Below, piece by piece: positions 13,891 through 57,429 of a stretch of DNA of 64,000 nt. Both the position numbers and the translations under genes were made by a program. Position 1 is the stretch's first letter. Each line of letters begins with the position of its first letter. Source of the stretch: Piscicola geometra (taxonomy: Eukaryota; Annelida; Clitellata; Hirudinida; Piscicolidae); NCBI GenBank assembly GCA_943735955.1, contig OX030958.1:4673331-4737330 (forward strand). Direction: 5' to 3'. Below the pieces are notes generated by a model. It was not told the origin of the DNA. It saw only the letters and a program-made list of their open reading frames with translations, and did no database searches.

Positions 13891-15060
13891 TCCTTATCCT
13901 TCATGACGGATCTTTTGTTAATGCTTGCCAAAAGTACTTCAATCAATCGGCTAAAGTAGCTTAGCTACTATGATGTATCTTCTGAATCATCATGAGTGGT
14001 TGAGATTACAAATGTAAGTGAAAGGGTGTCAGCAGCCCACTAAAAAACTTTGACATGCAGGATGCTTAGGCTATCACCAAACAAAATTTGAAGACACACA
14101 TTATAATTTTTGCCTCTAATTCAATAAGTATGCGTAGAGGACAATTTCTTCAAATATACTATGCACATGCAATATTTATTTGGAAACATAATAATAAAAT
14201 ATAAACAGAAGCACAAAAAATTTAAAGTTTCTAAAATGTTCATGACAACAACATGTATAAAGTGAACTAAATTTATTATAAAAAATAAAAATGTATAAAA
14301 CTTTTTACAATTTAAAATATTCAAATTGGATTGATTTGTTGTGGTCAAACTAATCGACTGAAAATGTACAAGTTTAATCAAATTAATAATTCTAACGGAC
14401 TGATAAACCGAAGTTAATCCAAAATTTAAAAAATTTCAATGTTTAATTAAGAGCTAAATCATTTAAAAAAAGTTAACCTATTTATAAGGTTTCAACGGAT
14501 CAACGGTTTGGTACCCAGCTTTGATATGCATGCACGCTGGCTCATAAGGGCTATAGAAGCGATGGTAAATTGTCTCATTGCGACGGGATCAGTTGAGTCG
14601 GCGTGAACGTCATTGACTGAGACTCTGGGTCGTTATACTCTTTCTGACCGTTATAATTCATTTAAACTTAGTTTTTAACTTGATTTAGTTGGACTCGTGG
14701 ATTGTGTGTTGATTTTTTTTCAGAATTAGAAAAACCCAAAAGTTTGGTAAAAGCTTATGGGATGATATAAAATTTGTCAAAAGTGCTAAATGGTTTTGTT
14801 AACCGAAAAAAACACTTGAATTAGTTAGTACCGTCGTTTCTAGCGAAGTTGACATGTCCAAAATTGTCGATTTGATCACATTGACTTGAAATTGAATAAA
14901 ACTAACAAGAAAAAAAACTTTTAGTTTAAGAGAAGTTTCTATTATAAAATCTAAACGTCAGACCTAAAGTTTTGAAATCAATTTTTTCATCTTTAAAATA
15001 CACACAAAACAGAATAACACTCACTTTGCATAACTCAAGTAATTGATTCAGCACATCAGC

Positions 15061-46584
<31,524 letters not shown>

Positions 46585-49230
46585 TGGAACTAGAGAAAAA
46601 AAATCCCGTAATGAAAGTAATGATAACCTCAGCATCATTTCAAGCACAACAGTACTCAACCACCACTATTGAGTCTTTGCATCATTGTAACTACAACCAT
46701 CGCTATCACAGCCTTCAAATTTCTCAAGCGGATTTTTTTCGAATGCCACATTAATCATGTAAATTCATATTCTTGAGTCATGGTTCTGAAGCACCATCAA
46801 GCTCGTGTCAAGCCTCCAGGGTGCTATACTATCAAGTATAAACAAATACTGAAGATTAACTTGAAAATCACCTTGCAGCCGCTTCCAGTTGTGTTTTTTA
46901 TCCATTAAACCCCAGAAGGATTTCGAGAGAATTATGACTGCACACTAACTCTCCGCCAGTTACAATAGCTTTTTTCCAACCACCGTTATATTAACTTTCA
47001 CTTCATCAACTTCAATTCTTTTTCAACCATTACTCTGGCAAAAGCACCAGTCCACAACTTCCTTCTCGGCCACAGTGACAAGCCAAGCACAAAAAATAAT
47101 TGTGGAGTAAAAAAAACTTTAAATTGATTAACATTTCGATAAGTTCTTAACAGGGTAGAGTGGTTGGTGTTGAAAAAATGCTGTAAAAAAAGTATTGGGG
47201 ATGTGGACAAAATTGTTAATATTTGAAAATTATTACTTTTACTAGGAACTCTTCTGCCTCGTTGAAAACGACAATTTAAGTACTTTTCTGTCAATGAGTC
47301 TTTATGAATTTAAATTTGAAAATAGTTTATGAATATAGTCAGTTACAGAGTTGATGACTTATTTAGACGCTTGAAGATAACGTTGTTGATTTAGAGTGGA
47401 TGTGAGGATGGATGGAGAATGGGGCGTGGACTTAGAAGCGGGTAGGTCACTGTATGAAAGCTAGTTCTATACCTGAAGAAAGCATTTTGAATGCCATAAA
47501 AGAAACATAATTGGCGTCTTCTTTGTAGCATGTAGCTTTATAGTCTCTTTGTAAACGCGCAACAATACATTTGTGTGCGGGGATGTTTGAAATTCTGAGA
47601 TGGAAATCAAAAATCCATCATAGAAAATGCTCGTAAATTGAAAGATGGAGCGATTCAAAAAAGACATCGATTACTTTTTCGAAAGATTTCGATTTTTGAC
47701 AAACAATTTGTTCTTGAGGTTTGGCCCTTGGTCATAAAACATTCGCTCAGACGCTCCAATTAGAGGCATATTGCTTATTCATACAAAGGCTCCTTCATAA
47801 AGTTGCAAATAATGTGTTTTAACGCTGAGAAATGTCTGAATTATTGCTTTTTTTGCTCACGAAAAATCAGTCTTACCGCCGCAAGTAGAATGGAATGAGA
47901 AATGAAGTCATGTCTGCGCAAATGAAGTCGCTTCCACGGGTGGACTAACCCTCGTAAATTATATTTCCATTATGAAAAATGTACGAATGATTTATTGTTA
48001 AACTATGTAGTTTGGACTTTGAAAATTTGGTTACGCATGCTCCAATTGAGATGGACTTTTGAGGGGGCTTGAAGGAAAATGTCCGACTGTCTTCTGCGGA
48101 AAGTTGAACTTATCTGGATTCTGTAGTGGTGATAATGATGCTGGAAACAAAAATGATTATGTATTTTAAATATTTCAATTTCAAAATTAACTTCTCTAAA
48201 GATTATAAAGCCACGGCATAAGCGTGCATCTTGATTTAAATATTCGTGAATTATTCTTTTTGTATTTCAATCGTTTTCAACACTAAAACTTTTCTTAATT
48301 GAAGATTTGAATTTGAGATTTTAAAATCAAGATTCGTTAGCGTTTAAGCCTATCTTATTTATAAAAAAACTTGAACATTTCGTTTTTCGATCCCATCAAT
48401 TAACATTGACAATTTTTATCATTCGAATATTCGTTGAAAAAGTATTTACTATGATTAAAAAAAAGTTATTATCAAACTTTAAACTCCAGTGAGTCAATAC
48501 GACACCTTGAAAATAAAACTCGACGCATAACGACTGTTTCAAATGAGTCTTTCTTACATATTAAACTACCCTTGTGATACCACGTCGAATGAATGAAAAG
48601 AAAATTAATTGGAAGCCAAAAAACTATGTCTGAATGAGAATAATTTTTCCACTTCGTGTGCATGCCATTCATTGGAAAGTAATGACTCTTTATGGAAACT
48701 TCACTGGTCATAGTTTTTTTGACAAAAATGTTATTTATTAACTTTTTTTACTTGTAACCTTTTAAACTTTTAAAAAATAGGTTGAAAAAACCTTTGAAAT
48801 TATTTTTTTTAAAGTTATTAAAATCAATTGAATAACACTGGTCACCCAGTTAACAACATTTATGGATTTTCTATTTGCACATTTTGACCAATAAATATAC
48901 GCCTGAAACTTTAAAAAATTATGAAACAAATAATATTCAACTTTAATGAAAAAAAATTATGAGAACGTGAAAGCGGAAAGTTTCATCAAAAACTGTCATG
49001 AAGAGGTTAGTGCTTCGGTTGATGTGCTACAGAAAAACGTACACAAGTAGTTTCCTAGTAGTTTCCTTGTAAAGTTTTCAGCCTAAAGATTGTCGTGTGC
49101 CGCATTGGTGCTAATTCGAAAAATTTAAGTCGTGCCACAGAGTTTCTATGTTTTGTGTGTGAATTACAGTCATTGAAGTTTTCTGTATGATAAGTCGTTT
49201 TAATTGATCGAATTGCCGTCTCTTTGTCAT
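46585..49230 (+). other. Neuroligin 3'UTR and downstream AT-rich DNA
   Basis: No further coding sequence is supported. An AATAAA at 48890-48895 is one candidate poly(A) signal and ATTAAA near 46904 another. Neither can be preferred from sequence alone. Confidence 0.4.
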
Positions 49231-49239
49231 AAGTATATT

Positions 49240-50744
49240 CATGGGCGGCGATCCTGGGGGGGTCCTGGGGTTCATCTTTACAAAGACCCCTTCACATTTC
49301 TCAACTCTTATTTTGATACGGGCCTAATCGTCAACCATGGCATAAAAAAAGCTAATACAGTAATACATTGTAAGTATGTATGGGCAGCAATGCTAGGGGG
49401 GTCCTGGGGTCCATCATAACATGGACTCCACTCAGTTTTTCAAATACAATAATTTTTCAACTCCTATCTTAATACAAGCATAATCGTCAACCACAGCATG
49501 AAATAGAATTTTATTCAGATGTAAATGCTCGAGGCCTTTTTTCAACAAGGTACTACTGAACTGGTCCTCAAGGTAGTTGTTTTGGTGTTTTCACTTCTGG
49601 AGCAGTTAAACAAGTCGTTGCAATCAGCAAGAGCCAAAGTCAGTGGAATGGTTGCAGCGACTGATTCCGTTGTGCGAGAACTGCGTCGCCTACGATCAGA
49701 TGAACAGTTTAACGCCATTTTCAGAGATGTCAACAGTATGGTTTTGGCATATGATCTCGAGCCGATTGCTGTACCTCGGGTGCAAAAGCCGCCACAAAAG
49801 TACTGTGGGCTGGGCCCAGCTTATGTAGCAACAACACCAGATGAACATTACCGAGCAGCATATTACGCTGTCATAGACATTGCAATCATGCAACTCACAG
49901 AAAGGTTCAATCAAGATTCTCCTGGTTTGCGTTCATATTTGCACCTGGAGACAACGTTGCTAACTGGTGAAGTGAACCATGATATTTGCAAGTGAGTTAA
50001 ATGAAACTGGTCTTTGTTCACAGTTAACTATGTTTAAAGACCAGAATGAACTTCAGAACAAACGCAAAAAAGAATGCAAGCTATGATCACGGAAGTCAGA
50101 CATCTGTTTCCTTAGGTTGAAAGATTGATAAGATTGATGCTTGTGTGTCCAATAACGTCATGTACTGCAGAAAGATCTTTTAGTGCTTTGCAACGTCTTA
50201 AGACTTAGTTGCGTGCACCTATGACACAGCCTCGCATCACTGGCCGTTTGTCATGCACATCAGGAAATACTTGACTGTCTGGATTTAAAAAAGCTAGCAG
50301 AAGAATTTGCTAGACGGTCAGACTCTTTGGAAATTGGAGTAAACGAGCTGTGGGGAGAGGGCAGGAGGACAGGCAGAGAGGGTATTTTATGATATCTAAA
50401 TATACACTGTGGGCCAAAAAAAAATTACCATTGTATATTTGTTTATAACTTTGGCAAATTTTAATATATTTTGAAAATTTATTTGATGGCAAATAACAAA
50501 AGACTCTAAAATCGCTATTGTTTTTTTTCAAATCGCTCATAGTGGTAATAGAAAAGTATTTTAATTGAGTATCAAACTTTTTTTAATGTTTGGTGATACA
50601 AATATTAATAGTTGATACAAAAAAATTAACACTACAGCGAACAATACTAAATAATATCGCTGGTACTGTATTGGCCGATATCGGTTCTTTGATTCCAACC
50701 CTGGGGAGGACCCCCCCAAGATTTTCCGCAGATCGCCGCCCCTG
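49240..50744 (+). mobile_element. Degenerate hAT (ZMYM/hAT-like) transposon
   Basis: The left end is CATGGGCGGCGATCCTGGGG. The right end, read in reverse, is CAGGGGCGGCGATCTGCGGA. Together they form imperfect terminal repeats of a hAT type. About 140 bp of the left end is duplicated in tandem (49241-49380 and 49381-49520). Inside is a 156-codon open frame (49525-49995), then a decayed C-terminus around 50105-50340 with RLMLVCPITSCTAERSFSAL, the hAT dimerisation signature, broken by stops and frameshifts. No 8-bp target duplication is visible at these ends. Confidence 0.65.
49525..49995 (+). pseudogene. hAT transposase fragment, open for 156 codons
   Basis: Reads FSLLEQLNKSLQSARAKVSG, ATDSVVRELRRLRSDEQFNA, YDLEPIAVPRVQKPPQKYC and AIMQLTERFNQDSPGLRSYL. 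This is the region between the catalytic core and dimerisation domain in ZMYM1-like or THAP-associated hAT proteins. It lacks the catalytic first two acidic residues and continues, out of frame, into the signature near 50110. Function as a transposase is excluded. The same peptide is preserved in a second copy at 56.5 kb. Confidence 0.65.
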
Positions 50745-50795
50745 CTCCAAACAAAAAATTAAATAAATATATCTAACAATTGGCTCAAGTTAGCG

Positions 50796-50801
50796 TTTAT
50801 T
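50796..50801 (-). terminator. Candidate poly(A) signal for the VWA gene
   Basis: AATAAA on the minus strand, 254 bp after the stop codon at 51055. It is a plausible 3' end for the gene transcribed leftward. Confidence 0.4.
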
Positions 50802-51054
50802 AAAAAATCAACGAGTTGGCAAATGATCAAGATTTAGAGTGAAAAAGTAACTATATTAAAATTATATCATGAGAATTAGAAAATATATCGTACAAAGTAG
50901 CACGCAATCGCACAAGTGTTAGCCAGGTTACAACAAGTAATTGCCAATTGTAAGTTGATTTGAAAGTCTCATACTACATTAGTTTAACGGAATGTGAAAT
51001 GTTTCAAGAAATGTCTCTCAAGAAGCATGAGCTTCGGCAGGTCGCCTGCACTGA

Positions 51055-53538
51055 TCACCAGCTGCACACCTGGATCGCATCGTGCCATTTGAGCCCCGGG
51101 GGACACGGCATCTCGTAGCACTGACCCCACTCACTGCACTGCACGAACTTGCCCGGGTCGACGTGTGGGTAGTGGAACTTCATGGCCGTGACGAGAGGAC
51201 TGCAAGGACTGTTTGCGCATGTGTAGCCACCGGTGGTTGCTACCCTTGTAGTCGTAGTATAAGAGCCTTGGTGACGTATAAAGTTTAGTGTCACTCGAAA
51301 AAAAGGTCTTTTTATCAGCAGTAATGTGACTCTTTGATGACTTGAAAAAGATTGTGAGTTTGAAAATGGGGAATTCGAATGGCTACTCACTTTGTATGCA
51401 TTCTAAGAAACCCGAAGCCGAAACAACTGGCACCAAGCATCCAGGGCATGTGCAGTTATTCGGAACTGTTTTCAACAAATTTAATAAATTATAAAAATAA
51501 TTTAATTAGTTTTATAAAAACTGGGAAATATATTTGAGAAGTATCTTGTTGAAACAATTCACGCACGCAATGTGAATGTCAACTGGACGCTTGAAGAGGC
51601 CACAGCAGCAATGTAAATTTTGCCAGTAATGAGTGAGGAGTAGAAATACTTGGGAGTTGTTGGCGTCACTACCATGGTGCCATCGTACTTGGCAGGACCA
51701 GGTTGGTAGGAAGACGAGTAATAAATGTCGGCGTTCCCACTCATGGTGCTTATCTGATGTCGTATTCATAGAGATTTGAGAATTATTTATAAAATTGATT
51801 TAATATAATATTAAAGTTTATCAATTAAATTTAAAACTTATTCAAATGTTTAATCGAGTAAAGGGTTTGTTTAGATTGATGACTCACTCCGATTATTTGG
51901 CAAGAGGCGGTGAGGGTGTAGTATAGGTATTTAATGCCGTTGATGACCACAGTGATTGTGCCAGTGATCTCCGTTTGAACTTTATAAATGTATTTGCCCA
52001 TTTAAAAACAATTAATGAAAAATAAATTGCGATTTGATGTATGTGTAAAATATTCTTTTTAAAAGTTGAATGCTTTTCAAGCACTCGCAAACCTACCTCC
52101 ACAAACTCTTTTCTCGATTTGTTTGACAAAGCCGTCAAAGTCATTGAAGTTGCTCAAAACACTGTAGTAGTTGCAGTCTGGGTCCGAAGCGATCCTCTTC
52201 AACTCATCATGATTGATGCCTGAGCCCACTCCCACAGCGAACACCCTCACATTCGTTGCCAACAAGGCATTAGCTGCAGTCGTCGTCAGCGCTGGGCTAT
52301 CAGACACTCCGTCTGTTAAAACTACCACAATTCTTGGCAAATCTGCACAATTTTATAAGTTTTCCAAAATCATCTTTGACAAAAAATACTTTTGAATTAT
52401 TGAAAGTGACACTGTGCCAATAAATAATTATCAATATCAAGGGTCTCACTTGTTCGTGCTCCCTTGGAGGGGAGAAAAGTGTTACTTGTCATGAAATTGA
52501 GACCCAAGTGGGTATTGGTAGCTGAAAAGTTTATTTTAATAATAAATCGGCTCAGCGTTCTACATTTTATGGCAAAATCGATCATTTACGGAAAAGTACA
52601 AACTCACCTGACTTGGGGTGAGCGAGGTTTGTAATCTTAGTTTCGTAGCAGGACAGTGTGGAGCAGTCATCGAAGTCAAACTGAGGAGAAACAGATGAAG
52701 CGAAAACCACAGCAGAGACTCGAGACTTGAAAGATATATCAGACCCTATGTTAAGTTCTGCCACCACATTTTTCAAAAAGCCTTTGATTAAGACGTAGTT
52801 CGCTGGAGAAATGCTCCCAGAGCCATCAACTAGAAAAGCCACGTCAGCAACCACTTGGCAAACTGTCAAGAAGTCATTGACATGAAGAGCAATTCTTAAT
52901 ATTTTCGCTAGTTTTTAGTAACTCACTTTGAGGCAGTGTGTCTGCAACGCTCACAAAGCTGGCAGCGCTTGGACTGGCAGAAGAAGTGATGTGGGTGGCC
53001 CAGTAGGTCGACTGGTCACTAAGCGAGTTTGGAATAGCCACGTTGCCGTTTTCCTTTTTGTATTGCATGTAGAGTCGTGCAGCCAGACCCGAATACAAGG
53101 GCTTCAGCAGGTCGTTCCAGGTGGTAGCAGCCCAATTGATGCCGTACTCTTGCGTCACTTTGGTCAGTATGGAAGAGCTCACTGACTTTGTCTGCGTGTA
53201 CTTGCTGCTGCTAACCTGTACAAAATGTTCACAAGTTTTAATTTCAAAAATGGATTAATTTGTTTTCTATAAATCATTAGCTTGGAAAATAGTTTCACCT
53301 GCCAGATTCCTCCGAAAAAGCCTGCTGCATAGGTGTCAGCGTCTGCGCCGTCGGTGGTCTCAACGAATGCCATTCTGCGCAGAAAGAGTTTGTCGTCTTC
53401 GAAGACGCACTTCTCCTGGATGATGGCGACCACAGCTTCGACTATGTAGGTGCCTCCTACGTTCGGAGTTATCGTCAGGTCGACCTGTGCTCTGCAACTT
53501 GCCAGCAAGGAAATGACGAAAAAAATAGAGTTCTTCAT
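51055..53538 (-). CDS. Secreted protein: lysozyme-like region, VWA domain, chitin-binding type 2 domain (9 exons, 555 aa)
   Basis: Minus-strand exons: 53538-53299, 53215-52927, 52862-52608, 52521-52450, 52342-52097, 51979-51888, 51753-51567, 51465-51391, 51266-51055. Introns have GT-AG ends, phases agree and the total is 1668 nt. Residues 1-18 (MKNSIFFVISLLASCRAQ) are a signal peptide. Residues about 20-175 (RRMAFVETTDGADADTYAAG, GGIWQ, PLYSGLAARLYM) resemble a lysozyme-like domain of invertebrate extracellular proteins, with Glu60 in the usual acidic position; this part is inferred. Residues 180-370 are a VWA domain with complete MIDAS: DGSGS 189-193, Thr263, Asp296 in VVVLTDG. Residues 487-555 have six Cys in a peritrophin-A/CBM14 pattern with VDPGKFVQCSEWGQCYEMPC. 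Likely an extracellular matrix or cuticle protein binding chitin. Its promoter and poly(A) signal are noted separately. Confidence 0.88.
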
Positions 53539-53591
53539 CGTGATATCAAAAATTGTAGTTTCAAGAAAGCTAAATTCTTTTTGTCGCTCTT

Positions 53592-53600
53592 GCTTTATAG
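53592..53600 (-). promoter_or_regulatory. TATA box of the VWA/chitin-binding gene
   Basis: CTATAAAGC on the minus strand, 54-62 bases upstream of the ATG at 53538. A start site 25-30 bases downstream would leave a 5'UTR of about 30 bases. The upstream frame extending to 53655 is therefore probably not translated. Confidence 0.55.
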
Positions 53601-53655
53601 AGTTCGCAAGTTGATTTATTGACTTTTGAACTGTCTCAGCAACAATGGGAGTCAC

Positions 53656-54413
53656 TGTAGCAGTCTAATTTATGACCACTTTTCTCAAAAATAACGTCTT
53701 AATAAAAGACCATTTTTATATTTATTCGTGTCAAAAAGACCATAAAAATAATGTGTTTCTACGACTCATGATTTTTCTTGCAATAGTTTCAGAACACGAT
53801 ACAGTTGCCAGTGCTGAGTCGATCTGCCCATTCTCTGGCGAAGTGGTCTCATTGTTCAGTTGAAGGAATCACCTTGTTTCGGTCCAAGAGTTTTGACTTT
53901 GATCATGGATTTGATAAGTAGCCTAGACACAAGCCTTTGGCATTTGACGCGCTTTTGTTCTCTGTTGTTAAGTCTTTCTTTGCTTGCCGGAGTCTGTAAA
54001 GGTCGCTCACAATGCCTTTTATAAGCCAATTCACAGATCAAACTTTATCTCTTTATCAACCCATTTCGCTAATGAACTGAAATTAGATAAAAATGGTATA
54101 GCGTCTGATTCCAGATTGAGGCTACATGTGTTTCGTCTTCTGATTCGAGACCACTTAATCAACAAAAGTGTCTGCAGATATAGCAATACATTCCAAATTT
54201 CTAAACATATGTTTTTCCAAATTCACGAAATAAACTATTTAGAATCTTTTAGAAATTCTATTACTTCTCACTATTCTTACCAGCATAGACATTACAAATG
54301 GAGTTCTAAACTAAGAGCACAAAAAACAATGATTTTATAGAAAAGTGATGGTGTCTGAACACTATGGGTGTCCGAACAATCTGGTATTTTACGGCGGGTA
54401 GATGTTTTACTGT
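53656..54413. other. Spacer upstream of the VWA gene
   Basis: AT-rich. An open frame of 118 codons (53984-54340, plus strand) has no recognisable domain and I do not support it as a gene. Confidence 0.5.
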
Positions 54414-54421
54414 GTTCTAAG

Positions 54422-54565
54422 CATGAGCGGCGATCCTGATGGGACCCTGGGACGATCTTGGGGGTCTTGGGGGGGTCCTGGGGGCTTTTAGAGTCCAATT
54501 TAAGGATCGCCGCTCATTCTTGGTAAGACCCCCCCCCCAACTTTTGCAGCAGATCACCGCCCCTG
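54422..54565 (+). mobile_element. 144-bp hAT MITE with 8-bp target duplication
   Basis: Flanked by GTTCTAAG on both sides (54414-54421 and 54566-54573), the 8-bp duplication expected of hAT elements. The left end is CATGAGCGGCGATCCTG; the right end in reverse is CAGGGGCGGTGATCTGC. Inside, the 15-mer ATGAGCGGCGATCCT of the left end (54423-54437) recurs as its exact reverse complement at 54503-54517. The termini match the degenerate element at 49.2 kb, which may be a relative of its mobiliser. Runs of G (CTTGGGGGGGTCCTGGGGG) could fold as G-quadruplexes. Confidence 0.85.
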
Positions 54566-54944
54566 GTTCTAAGCATTTGGAACTTTAAATGTCGTAAGCT
54601 TCTAGAATTAAAAAAACCCTTTTTTTAATGTTTATTAAACTCAAATAGTTAGATGTCACCAAGATCGATATAAATAACATATTCTCAAAGCGTAATACGT
54701 AGGTTGTGAGCTACAAAAGCTACAAACTGCGTCGTTGAAAAATAATCAATGCATGCCTTCAAATGCAGCTACTCTATGGCATTCCAATCTCTCAAAAGAT
54801 GTTTATGTAATCGTTTTGGTCGACAACAAGTTTGAGAGGCAGCGAAAAAAAGACAGCTTTCGGGATATGGATTCCTGAACAACCAAAGATTTCAAGATTT
54901 CTCTTGCTGCACACGATCCTCAAGTGTTCTTTCCTCTTCATCAC

Positions 54945-55263
54945 ATCATCATCATCAACATCATCATCATCAACATCATCATCATCATCAACATCATCAT
55001 CATCAACATCATCATCATCAACATCATCATTATCAACATCATCATCATCAACATCATCATCATCAACATCATCATTATCAACATCATCATCATCAACATC
55101 ATCATCATCAACATCATCATTATCAACATCATCATCATCAACATCATCATCATCAACATCATCATTATCAACATCATCATCATCAACATCATCATCATCA
55201 ACATCATCATCATCAACATCATCATTATCATCATCATCATCATCAACATCATCATCATCTACA
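54945..55263. repeat. ATC-based minisatellite (15-bp unit ATCATCATCATCAAC)
   Basis: About 20 units in which four ATC-type triplets are followed by AAC, with a regular ATT variant in every third unit. This gives a higher-order period near 45 bp in the middle. Long Ser/Thr, Ile/Asn and Met/Leu frames here are repeat translations. Confidence 0.95.
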
Positions 55264-55300
55264 TCAACTCAAGTGTTTTTTCTTTTTCATCTTTCTACTC

Positions 55301-56106
55301 AAAAGATTTTGGATCTCCGCGCTTGGAGACCCCCACCTTCATACAAACATATACTCATATAGTTTGATTGGCCCAGCGTTGATTAGTATGCATTCATTTG
55401 ATTGGTCCACCAAACATAAAATGCACATACACACAAGCACACATCCAGAACAATTATTATAGACAACTTTCCAATGTTTAAATAGCTGTATGGTTAAATA
55501 CGGTAATGCTTATAGGCAAAATAAAATACTTTAAATATTGCCAATGACTTTTAATGCTCTGACCAATATTATGCCAAAATTTTTTTAGTAAACAATTTCA
55601 CATAATATTTTAACATTTTTAACATTTCGAGTTTAATAAAGTGGTAAAAACTTAATTTTTCAACGACTGTGAATAGATTTGAATTTGTTAAAGCTGCAAA
55701 GGATATGCTGCAAATTAGAGCAATAAATCATTTCGATGGAATTTTTTCGACTTTGATTGTTTCTATCTTTTTCATTTATGTTATAATAATTTTCTAGAAG
55801 TAAATAAGCCATAATTAATGTTCATTTTACGATATACTTCGTATCAAATAGTTGCCGAAATATATAAAAAAAATATGGCCGCTTTTATTTATCATTATTT
55901 TCATGTCTTACATACATCAGCTGATATTAGTAAATAAACAGTGCCGTTAGCTATAAAATGTTAATCTTAAAGCTGCGTAATATATGTTTTAGTGACCAAT
56001 CAAAGTCATGCATATATTAACGCTGGGCCAATCAAACAACTTATAAATGTATGAGTATATGTTTGTATGAAGGCGGGGGTCTCCATGCGCGGAGATTCAA
56101 GATTTT
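55301..56106. repeat. Long inverted repeat (arms about 112 bp), probable TIR element
   Basis: The left arm 55301-55412 and right arm 55992-56106 are reverse complements by eye at roughly 80-85 percent. Shared blocks include ATCTCCGCGC, CTTCATACAAACATATACTC and TTTGATTGGCCCAGCGTT. Each arm contains two ATTGG (CCAAT) motifs, and the right arm has TATAAATG. The 580-bp middle is AT-rich with no coding frame. It could be a terminal-inverted-repeat transposon or a foldback element; no target duplication was recognised. Confidence 0.65.
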
Positions 56107-56128
56107 AAACACGAAGTTATTGTCTTCT

Positions 56129-56179
56129 TGGGGTGAGGGAGGTAGGGGGTGGAGAAGGGGTGAGGGAGGTACGGGGTGA
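56129..56179 (+). repeat. G-rich tandem duplication, quadruplex-prone
   Basis: Two copies of a unit beginning GGGGTGAGGGAGGTA, about 27 bp each, with many G runs on the plus strand, just outside the right arm of the inverted repeat. Confidence 0.6.
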
Positions 56180-56515
56180 AAAAAAGGTTTCAACAATGGT
56201 GAAGCCGAGAGTGGTCTTGAAGCTCGTTCGGGTTCCCGCCGTTAATAATATTCTTCGTTTTATTGTATTGTAAACAAACATGTTAAAAAATCAAAGTTTT
56301 AAAACATTCATTCGTAGGATTCCAAAGGCGTTCTGTCGTCTGGTTAGTGAATACAAGAAAAAATTCAGACTAATAGCTCGATCAATTATCTTTCCAAAAC
56401 CTTTGTGTGCACTCAGGGTGCTGCAGCAGTCAGCGAGCGAGTAGCGAAGAGTGAATGTTGCAAACAAAACGAAGTCATCGTTTGTGAAACTGGAAACTTG
56501 CGATGATCTTCACAC

Positions 56516-56699
56516 AATACTTTTGTGGCGGCTTTCGCACCCGAGGTACAGCAATCGGCTCGAGATCATATGCCAAAACCATACTGTTGAGATCTCTGAA
56601 AATAGCGTTAAACTGTTTATCTGATCGTAAGCGACGCAGTTCTTGCACAACTGAATCAGTCGCTGCAATCATTCCACTGACCGTGGCACTTGCCGACTT
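56516..56699 (-). pseudogene. Second, well-preserved hAT transposase fragment
   Basis: The minus strand reads SASATVSGMIAATDSVVQEL, RSDKQFNAIFRDLNSMVLAY and EPIAVPRVRKPPQKYC, almost identical to the 49.5-kb copy and free of stops. Similarity stops abruptly at both ends. On the minus strand the left edge follows ttgaag and the right edge precedes gtgaag, both splice-like. It may be one exon of an intron-containing relative, an exonised fragment, or a truncated insertion. Confidence 0.55.
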
Positions 56700-56992
56700 C
56701 AACGTAAATTTAACTAAAACTCTAAATTAAACTCACTATATTACAAAACACCGAGTTTTGTAATATTTTGAACAGAATTTAGAAGAAGTAAAACAAGATT
56801 TGGAAGATATTCAGTGAAGAATAAAAGGTACAGAGAGAGTGAGAGAGAAATGAAGAAATGATTGAGAGGCTGTTCGAAAAAACAAAAAAGTTTTTTCATA
56901 AAATTTTTGAACTTACTGATGTTTTTCCAATGATCATAAACGCCGAAAATAATCGAGAAAGAGTGGTGTGTAAGCATGAGTGAGATGAAGCA

Positions 56993-57000
56993 CATACTAT
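56993..57000. repeat. Target site duplication, left (CATACTAT)
   Basis: Identical to 61451-61458 on the other side of the 4.45-kb element. Confidence 0.9.
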
Positions 57001-57429
57001 CAGTGTTATTTTCGTAACGAAAACGAAAACGACAATTCTGAATAATCGTTCCACGAAAACGAAAATAAAAACTAAATTTATTTTCAAAACGAAAAAGAAA
57101 ATAAAAACTATCATTATTTCCAAAACGAAACTGAAATAAAAACTATAATTATTTCCAAAACGAAAATTAAATAACTTTTTATGATATGCCACAATATACA
57201 AATGAAAATTTATAAAAAAAATATATGTCTATGTTATAAACATTATCTTTGGCCTTTATGAAAGTAGTGCCATTTGTAAAACGTTATTTTATTACTGCTT
57301 CGCTTTGTCAACTAAATTATCACTTATTTTAATCTTAAATTTGTTATTATACGTCAAATTTGTTATTAATCAATAATTTACGTAATCAATTCTTATAATA
57401 TTTCAAATTTAAATAACAACGAGTTTATC

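Noticed and set aside
53984..54340. 118-codon plus-strand open frame upstream of the VWA gene
   Set aside because: No recognisable domain, AT-driven composition, and overlap with promoter-proximal DNA.
54832..55367. Ser/Thr-rich and Ile/Asn-rich open frames
   Set aside because: Translations of the ATC-based minisatellite.
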